Positions 8,096-17,037 of a DNA stretch of 64,000 bases are shown piece after piece. The position numbers were made by a program, and so were the translations under genes. Source of the DNA: Streptomyces alboflavus (GTDB taxonomy: Bacteria; Actinomycetota; Actinomycetes; Streptomycetales; Streptomycetaceae); NCBI RefSeq assembly GCF_000716675.1, contig NZ_JNXT01000032.1:1-64000 (forward strand). The letters run 5' to 3'. How positions within the stretch are numbered: position 1 is the stretch's first letter; each line of letters begins with the position of its first letter. Below the pieces are notes generated by a model. That model was not told where the DNA came from, searched no databases, and saw only the letters and a list, made by a program, of their open reading frames with translations.

Positions 8096-8213
8096 GCTTC
8101 TACGCTAAACGCGAGAAAGGTTTTGGGGAAGCTTTTACCTCTACTTTGTTTTTTCATTGTAGAAGTGTACGAATTCGATGGCGTCATGGGAGACGTCATT
8201 GGAAGCGGGTGCT

Positions 8214-9155
8214 TCAGGGCTCACCGGCAGGCCGCCGGATGCTCAGGACCACGGACACCGTGAGGACAAGGACGATCACCGCCAGGCTCACGGGGGAGGG
8301 GATCTCGGGCACGGATTCGCTGATCAGCTTGTGGCACGCCTGGAGGACGAGCTTGACGCCGATGAAGCCGAGGATGATCGCGAGCCCTTTGCTCAGGTAG
8401 TGGAAGCGGTCCAGCAGGCCCGAGAGCATGAAGTACAGGGCACGCAGGCCGAGGATGGCGAAGGCGTTGCTGGTGTACACGATGAAGGCGTCATCGCTGA
8501 CGGCGAGCACGGCCGGCACGCTGTCCACTGCGAAGATCAGGTCGGCGGCCTCGATCGCGGCGACGACGGCGAGCAGCGGCGTCGCGACGTGCTTGCCCGC
8601 TTCCTTGACGAAGAACTTCGTACCCGCGTACGTGTCACGCACGGGGACGATCTTGCGCAGCAGCCGCACGGCGAAGCTCTTGCCCGGGTCGAAGCTCTCC
8701 TCCTCACCCTTGAGGATCTTGTAGACGCTGTAGAAGAGGATGGCGGCGAAGACGAACAGGACGGCGGTGAAGCGGCTGACCACCGCGACACCGGCCGCGA
8801 GGAAGATGCCGCGGAACACGAGGGCGCCGATGACGCCGAAGAACAGCACGCGGTGCTGATAGGCCCGGGGCACCTTGAAGTACGCGAAGATCAGGGCGAA
8901 GACGAAGAGGTTGTCGACCGAGAGGCTCTTCTCGAGGAGCCACGCGGTGGTGTACTCCGTGCCCGCCGTTCCGCCCAGGACGAGGAAGACCACCACGCCG
9001 AAGGTCAGGGCGAGCCCCACCCACAGGCCGCTCCACGCGGCCGCTTCCTTGAAGCCGATGACGTGAGCGCTGCGGTGGGCCAGCAGATCTATCGCCAGCG
9101 ACACGACGACGGTCGCGGCGAACACTCCCCACAGCCAGATCGGCACAGCAAGCAT
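8214..9155 (-). CDS. TerC-family integral membrane protein
   Basis: 313 residues with about eight to nine membrane segments. The two family signatures are present: VDNLFVFALIF (Asp81, Asn82) and the later EAADLIFAVDSVPA segment (about 202-215), whose acidic residues are thought to bind metal. TerC/Alx/YkoY proteins export Mn2+ or help metalate exported enzymes, and some are linked to tellurite resistance. No ter operon genes are nearby, so a manganese role is more likely than tellurite resistance. The gene is apparently monocistronic. I saw no convincing yybP-ykoY riboswitch in the 170 bases upstream. Confidence 0.93.
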   Translation of the reverse strand: MLAVPIWLWGVFAATVVVSLAIDLLAHRSAHVIGFKEAAAWSGLWVGLALTFGVVVFLVLGGTAGTEYTTAWLLEKSLSVDNLFVFALIFAYFKVPRAYQHRVLFFGVIGALVFRGIFLAAGVAVVSRFTAVLFVFAAILFYSVYKILKGEEESFDPGKSFAVRLLRKIVPVRDTYAGTKFFVKEAGKHVATPLLAVVAAIEAADLIFAVDSVPAVLAVSDDAFIVYTSNAFAILGLRALYFMLSGLLDRFHYLSKGLAIILGFIGVKLVLQACHKLISESVPEIPSPVSLAVIVLVLTVSVVLSIRRPAGEP

Positions 9156-9324
9156 GCGGGCCTCGCAATGAGCACCTGGAACGGGCCCCTACACCGAGTC
9201 TGCCGTACGAGGGTGGCGGCAGCACGCTCGAACGGCTCCTGCGGCTGTGGTGGTGGCGGTGGTCTGCTTGACGGTGCGGTTCACCGCGGTCTCGGCCCCC
9301 CGAATTCCGTTGCCGTTTCCGTGG

Positions 9325-9834
9325 TCACGGTGACGGGGAGTTGAGGGCCGTTGGCCGGCCGTCGAACACAGGCAGGCCGGCCACGACCTCGTCACCGGAA
9401 GAGTCCGAAGTCGGCTGGAAGCCCAGGGAGTCGTAGAGGCTCGCGGCCACGGCGTTGTCCGGGTGATACGAGAGGCGCAGCTCTCGGCAGCCCTCGCGTT
9501 CGGCCAACCACGCCATGAGGGTGCGCACCGCCGCGCGCCCGACCCCCTTGCCCTGCTCGGGGCCGTCGATCAACATCCCCCCGAGCCAGTACGAGCCGTC
9601 GTCGTCACGCCCCCACATGAGGTGACCCACCACCGTGTCGTCGGCGCAGACCGCCATGGAGTGCCAGACGCCCTCCCGCGACGACAGCAGCAAGTAGCGG
9701 GCCGCCAATGCGGGCACGTACGGGCGCTGGTCGTCCAGCGGTGCGACGTCCGCGACGGCACGCCAGTTCTCGTCGTCGACTTCACGCAGGACGACATGCC
9801 GACCCGCTCTGTCGGAAAGCTCAAGAGTGATCAT
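9325..9834 (-). CDS. GNAT-family N-acetyltransferase
   Basis: 169 residues. The acetyl-CoA binding loop motif QGKGVGR lies at about residue 100, followed by the C-terminal AASLYDSLGFQPT element typical of GNAT enzymes. It resembles the spermidine/BltD-like subgroup (ELSDRAG... start), but the substrate is not determinable. Start ATG at 9834; upstream in-frame ATGs lack coding character. Likely a single gene, with 168 bp to TerC downstream and 177 bp to plsC upstream. Confidence 0.85.
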   Translation of the reverse strand: MITLELSDRAGRHVVLREVDDENWRAVADVAPLDDQRPYVPALAARYLLLSSREGVWHSMAVCADDTVVGHLMWGRDDDGSYWLGGMLIDGPEQGKGVGRAAVRTLMAWLAEREGCRELRLSYHPDNAVAASLYDSLGFQPTSDSSGDEVVAGLPVFDGRPTALNSPSP

Positions 9835-10011
9835 GGCGATGAGGCTACGAACCAGCCACGCGATCCGCGAACCATTTGACCGCATGCCCCACCAGCACAG
9901 ACTCCGCCAACGGCGCCCGCAGGCCATCAATTCCCGCGTGCGGAGCTGGCTCGGTGCTCGCCGCGCCCACAGTCGTCTCACCACGAGCGGACCCGCTCCA
10001 CCTCGCTTGCG

Positions 10012-10710
10012 TCACGCGGCGAGCGCCGCTCGTTCCCCCAACTGCCCGGCCGCCGTGTGCCAGGCGGCTGTCACCGCGGCGTGGGCCTGCTCCGTCGGCG
10101 CGGTGCCGTCCCCGGTCAGCTCGAGCGGGCGCCCCACGTGTACGTGCAGCCCGGGCCGGCGCAGCGGTGCCGTGAGCAGGCCGGTGAGCTGTTTGGACAC
10201 GCTGCCCGATGTGATCCGGCGCGCCCCGGCCTGTCCGAGGGGCACCACCGGCGCCCCCGTTCGCCGGGCGAGTCGGGACAAGCCGCTGCGGAAGGTGCCG
10301 GGTGCCGCTTCCGCGGCGTCCAGGCGGCGGGGGAGACCGCCCTCGGCGTAGATCAACACCAGGTGGCCTTGCCGGAGGGCCTCGGCGGCGGCGTCCAGGG
10401 CGTGCGCCGCGCGCCGGTCCCGGCGGTGGACGGGGATGTGGCCGTCGCGGGCGAGCGCGCGACCGAGCAGGGGGACGCGCCAGAGCCCGGCTGCCGCCAT
10501 GACGACCGGCCGGGCCCCGAGGCGGTGCAGCGCGGCGAGCACGACGACGGGGTCGGCCAGTGATGTGTGATTGGCGACGACGATGCTGCCGGGGGCGAGT
10601 TCGGCGCCCGCGTCAGCGGTGATCGTGAGGCGGCCGACGGCGGGCGTCAGCGCGTCGGCGAGGCGGCTGAGCATGTTCGGTCTCCCGAGCTCGACGAGAT
10701 GGATCTTCAT
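10012..10710 (-). CDS. 1-acyl-sn-glycerol-3-phosphate acyltransferase (PlsC family)
   Basis: 232 residues. The catalytic HX4D motif is NHTSLAD (His48, Asp53). The second block, AEGGLPRR, replaces the canonical EGTRS but keeps the glutamate-glycine core. The enzyme would acylate lysophosphatidate or a related lysolipid at the inner membrane face. No strong membrane anchor is seen, and the protein is at the short end for the family. Start ATG at 10710. It follows threonine synthase by 151 bp on the same strand without obvious functional linkage. Confidence 0.85.
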   Translation of the reverse strand: MKIHLVELGRPNMLSRLADALTPAVGRLTITADAGAELAPGSIVVANHTSLADPVVVLAALHRLGARPVVMAAAGLWRVPLLGRALARDGHIPVHRRDRRAAHALDAAAEALRQGHLVLIYAEGGLPRRLDAAEAAPGTFRSGLSRLARRTGAPVVPLGQAGARRITSGSVSKQLTGLLTAPLRRPGLHVHVGRPLELTGDGTAPTEQAHAAVTAAWHTAAGQLGERAALAA

Positions 10711-10861
10711 CGTCGGCCGTCGAGGGCTGCCCGGGCGTGAGTAGGGGCACTCATGTTCGCGCCGTCCCGTACCCAGGAGCGGGCCGCGCGCCATAGCGAC
10801 CGCGCGGATTCCGCAGAGCCCGCCCCCCTGCCCCACCAGCGCCTTGGAGCCGTACTCGTCG

Positions 10862-11944
10862 TCAGCCCAGCGCTGACGCCAGGGCCGTGTGGGAGAGCGC
10901 GCGGGCGACTTCGGCGGTGGACGAGCCGGTCTCGACCGGGGTGTAGCCGTCGCGCAGGGACGCGTCCTGGTCCTTCAGTCCATTGCCGGTGAGGGTGATG
11001 ACGATCGTCTGGCCCGGGGTGAGCAGGCCGCGGTCGTGCCGGTCGAGGAGCCCGGCGACGCCCGCCGCCGATGCCGGTTCGACGAACACGCCGTCGGTGC
11101 GGGCCAGGAGCCGGTAGGCGTCGAAGATCTGCTCGTCGGTGACGGCGCCGATCAAGCCGTCGGACTCGTCGCGGGCGTCGACGGCGCCCTGCCAGGTCGC
11201 GGGATTGCCGACACGGATCGCGCTCGCCGCGGTCTGCGGCTCGGCGACGGGCTCCCCGTGTACGAGCGGGGCTGCTCCGGCGGCCTGGAAGCCCCACATC
11301 CGCGGCAGTCGGCCAAGGCGCCCAGAGGTGTGGAAGGTCCGGTATCCGCGCCAGGTCGCCGTGATGTTGCCGCCGTTGCCGACCGGCAGGCAGTGGATGT
11401 CGGGCGCGGCGCCGAGCGCGTCCACGGTCTCGTAGGCGACGGTCTGCTGACCGGACAGGCGCAGCTCGTTGCCGACGCTGTTGACGAGGGCGACCGGGTG
11501 GTGGTCGGCCAGGTCGCGGGCGATGCGCAGGCAGTCGTCGAACGTGCCGGCCACCTCGACGATCCGTGCGCCGTAGCGGACCGCCTGGCCCAGCTTGCCC
11601 AGTGCGACGCGGCCGACGGGGACCAGGACGGCGGAGGTGATGCCCGCCCGTGCCGCGTAGGCGGCGGCCGAGGCGCTGGTGTTGCCGGTGGAGGCGCAGA
11701 GGACGAGTTCCGCGCCGTCTTCGGCGGCCTTGCTGATCGCCACGGTCATCCCGCGGTCCTTGAAGGAGCCCGTGGGGTTGGCTCCCTCGACCTTGAGCCG
11801 GACGTCGCAGCCGGTGAGGTCCGACAGATGACGGGAGCGAAGGAGCGGGGTGTTGCCCTCGTTGAGGGAGACGGACGGAGTGCGGTCGGTGACCCGCAGC
11901 CAGCGCCGGTACTCGCTGTCGATCAGCCCTTGCCAGGTTTCCAT
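10862..11944 (-). CDS. thrC: Threonine synthase (PLP-dependent)
   Basis: 360 residues from ATG 11944. The PLP lysine sits in PTGSFKDRG (Lys62), with the substrate loop [18 protein letters not shown] and the glycine-rich phosphate-binding GNGGNITA further on; all are typical of fold-type II threonine synthases that convert O-phosphohomoserine to threonine. Homoserine dehydrogenase and kinase genes are not adjacent, so this may be an extra copy or a related amino-acid lyase. It is divergent from an RpiR regulator with only 65 bp between starts, where repeated GTAACATCTG sites occur. Confidence 0.85.
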   Translation of the reverse strand: METWQGLIDSEYRRWLRVTDRTPSVSLNEGNTPLLRSRHLSDLTGCDVRLKVEGANPTGSFKDRGMTVAISKAAEDGAELVLCASTGNTSASAAAYAARAGITSAVLVPVGRVALGKLGQAVRYGARIVEVAGTFDDCLRIARDLADHHPVALVNSVGNELRLSGQQTVAYETVDALGAAPDIHCLPVGNGGNITATWRGYRTFHTSGRLGRLPRMWGFQAAGAAPLVHGEPVAEPQTAASAIRVGNPATWQGAVDARDESDGLIGAVTDEQIFDAYRLLARTDGVFVEPASAAGVAGLLDRHDRGLLTPGQTIVITLTGNGLKDQDASLRDGYTPVETGSSTAEVARALSHTALASALG

Positions 11945-11954
11945 GACCGGGAAC

Positions 11955-12008
11955 GTAACATCTGTTTCACCTGATGCGTCAAGCCGCTTCTCATGTAACA
12001 TCTGATGT
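11955..12008. promoter_or_regulatory. Shared operator region of thrC and the RpiR regulator
   Basis: The 10-mer GTAACATCTG occurs at 11955-11964 and 11995-12004, 40 bp apart and on the same helix face. The second copy overlaps the 11-bp palindrome ACATCTGATGT (11998-12008), which abuts the regulator's start codon. This suggests that the RpiR protein controls both divergent genes. Confidence 0.55.
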
Positions 12009-12009
12009 C

Positions 12010-12831
12010 ATGGATTCCGTGGTGTCCCGCATCGAAGCCGCCTACCCCAAGCTCCCTCCGGGCGAGCGCGCGGTCGCCCGGATCGTCCTCGACGACTACC
12101 CCTTCGCGGCCCTCGACTCGCTGCGCACACTCGCCGATCGGGCCGGGGTGAGCCCGCCGACCGCGTCCCGGCTGGTCGACCGGCTCGGCTTCGGCTCCTT
12201 CACCGAGTTCCAGGACACCGTCCGCGCGGGCGCGCAGGACCGGTCACGGCTGCGCGCGTTCGCAGCCCAGGCCTTGGACCCCGGCAGCGCGGCACGCGAG
12301 CTGCAGGACGGCCTGTCCAGCGCATTGGCCGCGGTGAACCCACCCCTGCTGGACTCGGCAGCCGACACCCTCGCGACAGCGCGGTCCGTCTGGGCGCTGG
12401 GCGGCCCCCTGAGCGAACTGGCCGCCGACTACCTGGTCCGGCAGCTGGGGGCGCTGCGGCCAGGAGCCCGACTTGTCCCGGGCCCCGCGCACGAACGAGC
12501 CCGAACGCTGCTCGACGTGACGTCCCAGGACCTCGTGGTCGCCTACGACTTCCGCCGGTACTCGGACCGGACGGCCGCCTTCGTCCGGGCGGCACGCGAA
12601 CGCGGTGGACGGCTGCTGCTCGTCACGGACGCCTGGCAGTCCCCCCTGGCCGAGCACGCCCAGACCCTCATCCCCCTGCCTCGCGAGGCCGCCGGCCCCA
12701 TCGCCCCGCTGACCCATCAGATCGCCGTGACCGAACTGCTCCTCGTGGCGACGGCGTCCCGTCTCGACGCCACGGCTCGCCTCGCCGAGCTGGACACGCT
12801 CACCGCCTCGCTCCAACAGGACGAGCCGTAA
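12010..12831 (+). CDS. RpiR/MurR-family transcriptional regulator
   Basis: 273 residues. An N-terminal HTH_6 domain (about 1-77) carries TLADRAGVSPPTASRLVDRLGF. A SIS (phosphosugar-binding) domain spans about 105-240. The family usually senses phosphorylated sugars, but here the divergent gene is threonine synthase, so the effector may be a phosphorylated intermediate such as phosphohomoserine; this is inference. I chose the ATG at 12010. An upstream in-frame ATG at 11974 would run through the operator. Probably autoregulated. Confidence 0.9.
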   Translation: MDSVVSRIEAAYPKLPPGERAVARIVLDDYPFAALDSLRTLADRAGVSPPTASRLVDRLGFGSFTEFQDTVRAGAQDRSRLRAFAAQALDPGSAARELQDGLSSALAAVNPPLLDSAADTLATARSVWALGGPLSELAADYLVRQLGALRPGARLVPGPAHERARTLLDVTSQDLVVAYDFRRYSDRTAAFVRAARERGGRLLLVTDAWQSPLAEHAQTLIPLPREAAGPIAPLTHQIAVTELLLVATASRLDATARLAELDTLTASLQQDEP

Positions 12832-12876
12832 GCCCCGTCGGCCACCCCGGGCTGAAGCGAGCCGCCGTGCCCGACG

Positions 12877-13635
12877 TCATCGGAAGAGGTCGTTGACGGC
12901 CGGATAGCCCATGCGGACCGGCACACCGGGGGAGTACAGCACGCTCATGGGAGGTCCGGCACACGCCGATAGTCCTGCAGCAGACACCAGATCATCGTCG
13001 CAACGCAGAAGTTCAGCCCTGTGCAGTGGCCAACGCGGGTGACTGTTGGGCAGGTAGACCGACCGGCCGGAGAACGAATTGTGGATTCCCCAACGGGCGG
13101 TGAGGAAGTGTTCGAGGGGAGTCGGCTCCTCTATCCGCTCGCCAATCCGGACCTTGAGCCGACAGCCCGCTCCCCGAGGTCCCGGCCAGCGGCGACTGCT
13201 CGTATAAGTGATGGTGTCACGGTCGCGGTGAATCGCCATCCTCGCCCAGACGTAGGGGAGTTGAAAGGCGGCTCGGGCGATGGTCACCGGAAGCAGCCTG
13301 GCCGCCTCCAGCGAACGGAAGACGACGCCCCGCCGCCCCTCCCGGTCCACCGAATAGAGCCGCACATTCACTTCCGGGAAGGTTCCGAAGTACGGTATCC
13401 CTGGCGCCCTGAACCAGCCCACCCGGTGCATCCGGAATGCCACAAGGCCGACGTAAGTCAGCCCTTCGTATGTGTCCGGCACGGTTTCCACGGGCAGGAG
13501 CGGTGCCACGTCCGCAGGGTCGACAGCCCAGTGCAGAAAAGACAGGTCGAGCCAGGACTGGGTCAGCAACGTACTCGGCACCGTGCGTACCGGATCAGCA
13601 GTTACCGGTTCCGGCGAAGCAGCGAAACGCAACAT
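12877..13635 (-). CDS. DUF2071 family protein (YqjF-like)
   Basis: 252 residues. The whole protein matches DUF2071: LTQSWLDLSFLHW near the N-terminus, then FPEVNVRLYS, and a conserved HSxRAELLRCDDDL-like segment near the end. The family is widespread in actinomycetes, and its function is unknown. The ATG at 13635 is not preceded by a strong ribosome site. Apparently a single gene, convergent with rpiR (45-bp gap). Confidence 0.85.
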   Translation of the reverse strand: MLRFAASPEPVTADPVRTVPSTLLTQSWLDLSFLHWAVDPADVAPLLPVETVPDTYEGLTYVGLVAFRMHRVGWFRAPGIPYFGTFPEVNVRLYSVDREGRRGVVFRSLEAARLLPVTIARAAFQLPYVWARMAIHRDRDTITYTSSRRWPGPRGAGCRLKVRIGERIEEPTPLEHFLTARWGIHNSFSGRSVYLPNSHPRWPLHRAELLRCDDDLVSAAGLSACAGPPMSVLYSPGVPVRMGYPAVNDLFR

Positions 13636-13987
13636 CGGTGTACTTTCGCACAGCGGATGTCCAGGAAGCTGCCGAGGTGTTCAACACCACAGGAGCGAGT
13701 TCAACACCACCGGAGCGACGGGGAATTCGTCTCCAGCGCACATCCTGGCGTCCAACGCCAAGCAGCTGGCACGCGGTGCTATCCCCACGCACACGGCGTC
13801 CCGGAAGACTCGGGGCACAGTCTCGGCTGAGCGCTCGTTCGATGATCCGTCACCGAACGCGGTCGTGGTCGGTCCGCTCACGCGTCTTGAGCGGAAGGCC
13901 AGAGTGCCCCGGGGGCGCGAAGCGAGTGGCTCTGTCGGGAGCTTCCGGTGTTGACCACACCACCCGTGATGAGACAGGGGGAACACG
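13636..13987. other. Gene-free gap with short repeats
   Basis: 352 bases without a supported gene. It contains a 20-bp tandem repeat GTTCAACACCAC(A/C)GGAGCGA (13679-13698 and 13699-13718). The first copy overlaps the interrupted palindrome GGTGTTCAACACC (13676-13688). The right end holds the promoter and AGGGGG ribosome site of the secreted protein gene. Confidence 0.5.
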
Positions 13988-14416
13988 TTGCGAAATCTCA
14001 AGATCGTTTCGTTGGCGGCATCTGCTGTGCTGCTCGGGGGCGGCATGACCGCCACCGCCGCGGCAGCAGCACCGGCCGAGGCGTCGGAGTCACCCATCAG
14101 TACAGCGCGGGCCTGTACGCAGAACGCGCCGCGCTTCACCAGCTGGCCGGGGAGCGGCGTCAACGACCCCGCGTTCTGGCCCGCCAGGGGGACCTACGCG
14201 ACGACCACCACCAGGTGCAACGACATCAACGTGAAGCTGTCCAGCCGCCGCGAGGTGAGGACCTGCTTCAAGAGGGGAACGGGCTGGAGCTGCAACGGCT
14301 GGCAGTGGCTGCCCGCCAACCGCTGGGACGAGGCTGCCACGGACGTGCTTGACGGCACGAAGTTCTTCCTGCAGTTCAAGGGGACAGCACGCGCCTCGGG
14401 CCTGATCGACTACTGA
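13988..14416 (+). CDS. Small secreted cysteine-containing protein
   Basis: 142 residues from a TTG start with AGGGGG upstream. A Sec signal peptide (about 1-28, ending AAAAA) precedes a mature domain of about 110 residues with four cysteines (around 43, 78, 93 and 102) that could form two disulfides, and an aromatic-rich segment, WSCNGWQWLP. I recognise no family. Similar small secreted proteins of unknown role are frequent in Streptomyces. It converges with an AraC regulator and shares a hairpin terminator with it. Confidence 0.75.
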   Translation: MRNLKIVSLAASAVLLGGGMTATAAAAAPAEASESPISTARACTQNAPRFTSWPGSGVNDPAFWPARGTYATTTTRCNDINVKLSSRREVRTCFKRGTGWSCNGWQWLPANRWDEAATDVLDGTKFFLQFKGTARASGLIDY

Positions 14417-14495
14417 GAACTCACGGCGCAGGGAGGGGCGGAGGCGTCCGGTCGCAGGCCGTGCCTTCAGGCCCAGTGCGCCGCGCAGTGCCCGC

Positions 14496-14527
14496 ACGCC
14501 TCCGTGTCCGCAGGGGCACGGAGGCGT
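14496..14527. terminator. Bidirectional hairpin terminator
   Basis: Perfect 11-bp inverted repeat ACGCCTCCGTG / CACGGAGGCGT with a 10-base loop, between the convergent secreted-protein gene and AraC gene. Confidence 0.65.
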
Positions 14528-14579
14528 CCGGAGTGCGGTCGGCTCCCACAGTGACGCGCACAGCGTGTGTGCCTGTCGG

Positions 14580-15575
14580 TTACTGCTGAGCGCCGGGCCC
14601 CGCGCGCAGCGAGGCGTGCCGGTACTCGGTCGGGGTGGTGTCGTAGGCGGTACGGAAGGCGCGGGTGAAGTCGGCAGGGCGGGTGAAGCCCCAGCGGGCC
14701 GCTATGGCGTGGACGGGCCGTGCGGCCAGGTTCGGGTCGGCCAGGTCGCGGCGGGTGCGTTCGAGGCGTTGCCTCCTGATGTAGGAGGCGACGGTGGTTC
14801 CGTGGGCGTGACGATGGAAGAGGCGGTGCAGGCTGCGCAGCGAGAGGTGATGTGCGGCGGCGACGCTGCCGGGCGTCAGCTCGGCGCTGTGGAGGTGCCT
14901 GCGGATGAAGTCCTGGATCTGCAGGACCTGCACACGTTGGCCCGTCTCGCCCGCCGCCCCGTCTTCGGCTTCGATGACGTGGCAGAGCCATGCGGTGATC
15001 AGATCGGTGAGGACGTGGCCGAGACGTCCGGCGTCGGTGGGCCGGTGGGGGCCGGAGTCGGTGGCCGCGGTGGTGAGGAAGTTCGCGAGCAGCCGTCCCA
15101 CCCCCTGTTGCCCGGGGACCCGGGAAGCCAGCAGGCGGTCCAGGCGGTCCGATGGCAGCGGCACCCGGGCCCGCGGGATCTGCGCCACCACGGAAGCCGC
15201 CGGGCCGCGCCGGACGTCGACCGCGCCTTCGTAGGGATGCGAGGTCGAGTACAGCACCAGGTCGCCGGCCCGGCAGGCCGCCTCGCAACGCTCCTGGAGG
15301 ATCCCCTGCTGGCCCCGCACGATGAGCCCCACCGCGTACATCTCGGGGTCGGACCGCCGGATCAGCTGTCGTGTACGACGCATCTTCAGCGACGCGTACG
15401 TCATGGCCGTCACCTGGACCGCGCCCATCTCCGCAGCGCGTAACGACGCATGGAAGTCCGATGGGCGCTCGATGCTGAACTCGTTGGGGATCAGCGCGCT
15501 CGCCGTCACGGCGCGCCAGGCCTCGACGCGCTCCTCCGCAGGATGACCTTGGCTGTCGAACACGTGCAGCAGCAT
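14580..15575 (-). CDS. AraC-family transcriptional regulator
   Basis: 331 residues. The N-terminal portion (about 10-190) resembles the AraC_binding_2 domain of regulators such as FeaR/NphR-like activators. The C-terminal HTH_18 domain (about 215-320) ends with GFTRPADFTRAFRTAYDTTPTEYR, the usual second helix-turn-helix. I chose the ATG at 15575 because GGACGAGAG lies upstream; a start 39 bases further out is possible. No target is evident in the neighbourhood. Confidence 0.88.
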   Translation of the reverse strand: MLLHVFDSQGHPAEERVEAWRAVTASALIPNEFSIERPSDFHASLRAAEMGAVQVTAMTYASLKMRRTRQLIRRSDPEMYAVGLIVRGQQGILQERCEAACRAGDLVLYSTSHPYEGAVDVRRGPAASVVAQIPRARVPLPSDRLDRLLASRVPGQQGVGRLLANFLTTAATDSGPHRPTDAGRLGHVLTDLITAWLCHVIEAEDGAAGETGQRVQVLQIQDFIRRHLHSAELTPGSVAAAHHLSLRSLHRLFHRHAHGTTVASYIRRQRLERTRRDLADPNLAARPVHAIAARWGFTRPADFTRAFRTAYDTTPTEYRHASLRAGPGAQQ

Positions 15576-15712
15576 CACTCTCGTCCCCCCGTCTGCTCTG
15601 TACGGTCGAACCAACTCTTCCCGCGCGTGCCCGCGGGTGAGAAGAGGCCCCCTGGCCAGATTCGCCGGTGGCGAGTCGCGTCGGGACGGGGATCGTGCAG
15701 CAGAGGTGTCCG

Positions 15713-15985
15713 CTACAGGCTCTTGCCGGCTTGAGCCTTGGCGATGCGGTCGGCAAGGAGGGCGGACAGGCGGTGGATGCGGGTTCTCCGCTGCTCGGTC
15801 GGGTTGTTCGTGGTGTCCGTACCGTCCTGGTCGATGCCCTGGCTCTCATCGCCCCTCGGCTCCAGCTCCACCTTTCTGGACCCGGGATCGGCCTCCTCGG
15901 TGTCCTGCACGATGTCGACGTACGCCTTATGGGTCCGGAAGGACCTGGCGGACCGTGTCGGCCGTGGGCGGGAGGCCGGCCGCAC
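15713..15985 (-). CDS. Small hypothetical hydrophilic protein
   Basis: 90 residues if the GTG at 15985 is used. The body (about residues 18-90) is charged and Asp/Glu/Thr-rich and has clear GC bias at third codon positions, unlike the overlapping frames. No motif or membrane segment is recognised. The first 20 residues are arginine/proline-rich and may be non-coding, so the start is uncertain. Divergent from the SDR gene at 16073. Confidence 0.5.
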   Translation of the reverse strand: MRPASRPRPTRSARSFRTHKAYVDIVQDTEEADPGSRKVELEPRGDESQGIDQDGTDTTNNPTEQRRTRIHRLSALLADRIAKAQAGKSL

Positions 15986-16072
15986 GGTCGCCGGGGCGCG
16001 TTCACCGCCCGCCGCTTTCTATGATCACTGTGCGGGGAACCTGAAGCTGACCACCTTCGGAGGCGAACGAGC

Positions 16073-16888
16073 ATGTCGGAACAGCGTGTTGTCCTGGTGA
16101 CGGGCGGCGGAACGGGAATCGGGGCCGCCACCGCCCGGCTGCTGCGCTCGGAAGGGCACCAGGTCGTGATCTCCGGGCGGCGATCCGAGCCACTGCGCCG
16201 GGTGGCCGAGGAGACCGGAGCGCTGGCCCACCCTTCCGACACCGGGGACCCCGAGGCCGTGCGTGAGCTCGTCGAGGCGACGGTGACGGCCTACGGAAGG
16301 CTCGACGGCCTGGTGCTCAACGCCGGAATCGGGCGGGGCGGCGCGGTCGGCGACACCGACGTCGAGGACTGGGACGCGCTGATCCGCACCAACCTCACCG
16401 GCCCGTTCCTGCTGCTGCGTGCCGCGCTGCCGCATCTCCTGGAGGTCCGCGGCGCCGTGGTCGCGGTCGCCTCGGTCGCGGCGCTCCGCAACAGCGTCGG
16501 CAACGCCGCCTACGCGACGTCCAAGGCGGCCCTGCTCCACCTCTGCGGCTCCCTCGCTGTCGACTACGGGCCGCAAGGGCTGCGGGCCAACACAGTGTGC
16601 CCGGGCTGGGTGCGTACGGAGATGGCCGACCAGCGGATGGCGCGGTTCGCGGCGGAGGCGGGGCTCGCGGGCGGCGCCGAGGCGGCGTACGAGGAGGCGA
16701 ACCGGCTGAACCCTGCCCGGCGGCCGGGTGATCCGGCGGAGGTCGCCGGAGCGATCGACTGGCTCCTTTCGCCCGCCGCGTCCTACGTCAACGGGGCCGT
16801 CCTGACCGTCGACGGCGGCGTGACCACGGTCGGTGTGGGCGGCGCCGCCTTCGACCACCGGATCGAGCCGCGCACCCCGCGTCGATAG
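16073..16888 (+). CDS. Classical SDR-family oxidoreductase
   Basis: 271 residues. The NAD(P)-binding TGGGTGIG motif lies at about 11-18, followed by NAG at about 85, the catalytic Ser in the ASVAALRN region and YATSK (Tyr/Lys pair at about 147-151). This is the FabG-like classical SDR layout, ending in NGAVLTVDGG. A GGAGG-type site precedes the ATG. The substrate is unknown. It reads toward the ABC-F gene but stops 22 bases before that gene's -35 box, so it is a separate unit. Confidence 0.9.
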   Translation: MSEQRVVLVTGGGTGIGAATARLLRSEGHQVVISGRRSEPLRRVAEETGALAHPSDTGDPEAVRELVEATVTAYGRLDGLVLNAGIGRGGAVGDTDVEDWDALIRTNLTGPFLLLRAALPHLLEVRGAVVAVASVAALRNSVGNAAYATSKAALLHLCGSLAVDYGPQGLRANTVCPGWVRTEMADQRMARFAAEAGLAGGAEAAYEEANRLNPARRPGDPAEVAGAIDWLLSPAASYVNGAVLTVDGGVTTVGVGGAAFDHRIEPRTPRR

Positions 16889-16910
16889 CGGACTTCGCGC
16901 CCCGCACGAG

Positions 16911-16946
16911 TTGAGGCGAGACGACTCGTCTTGTTATGGTCGACGC
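16911..16946 (+). promoter_or_regulatory. Promoter of the ABC-F leader/operon
   Basis: TTGAGG (16911-16916) and TATGGT (16935-16940) with an 18-base spacer. The interrupted palindrome AGACGACTCGTCT occupies 16919-16931 in the spacer. The -10 box ends six bases before the leader-peptide ATG, which predicts a leaderless start on that short frame. Confidence 0.55.
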
Positions 16947-16970
16947 ATGGCTTTCCTTTTCTTCGTCTGA
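16947..16970 (+). CDS. Seven-residue leader peptide MAFLFFV (putative attenuator)
   Basis: ATG GCT TTC CTT TTC TTC GTC TGA encodes MAFLFFV and stops 67 bases before the ABC-F start. Its TTC/CTT-rich, pyrimidine-heavy codons stand out from the surrounding GC-rich sequence. The region after it can fold by pairing GTCC/ACGG (16971-16982) with CCGTGGAC (17005-17012). By analogy with antibiotic-inducible ABC-F and erm genes, ribosome stalling here would expose the downstream gene. Induction is inferred, not shown. Confidence 0.55.
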   Translation: MAFLFFV

Positions 16971-17037
16971 GTCCGGGCACGGCCCCTGTCGCCGTTTCCG
17001 CTGTCCGTGGACCCTTCGTATGCCCAGGGAAAGTCCT

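Noticed and set aside
9156..9330. yybP-ykoY manganese riboswitch before the TerC gene
   Set aside because: The conserved internal-loop sequences of that riboswitch could not be located.
13252..13954. Overlapping plus-strand frames opposite and beyond the DUF2071 gene
   Set aside because: No domain, no ribosome site, and they run across the tandem repeat region without codon bias.
16936..17037. 34-residue N-terminal extension of the ABC-F protein
   Set aside because: It would begin inside the -10 box and overlap the leader peptide; the ATG at 17038 has its own ribosome site.
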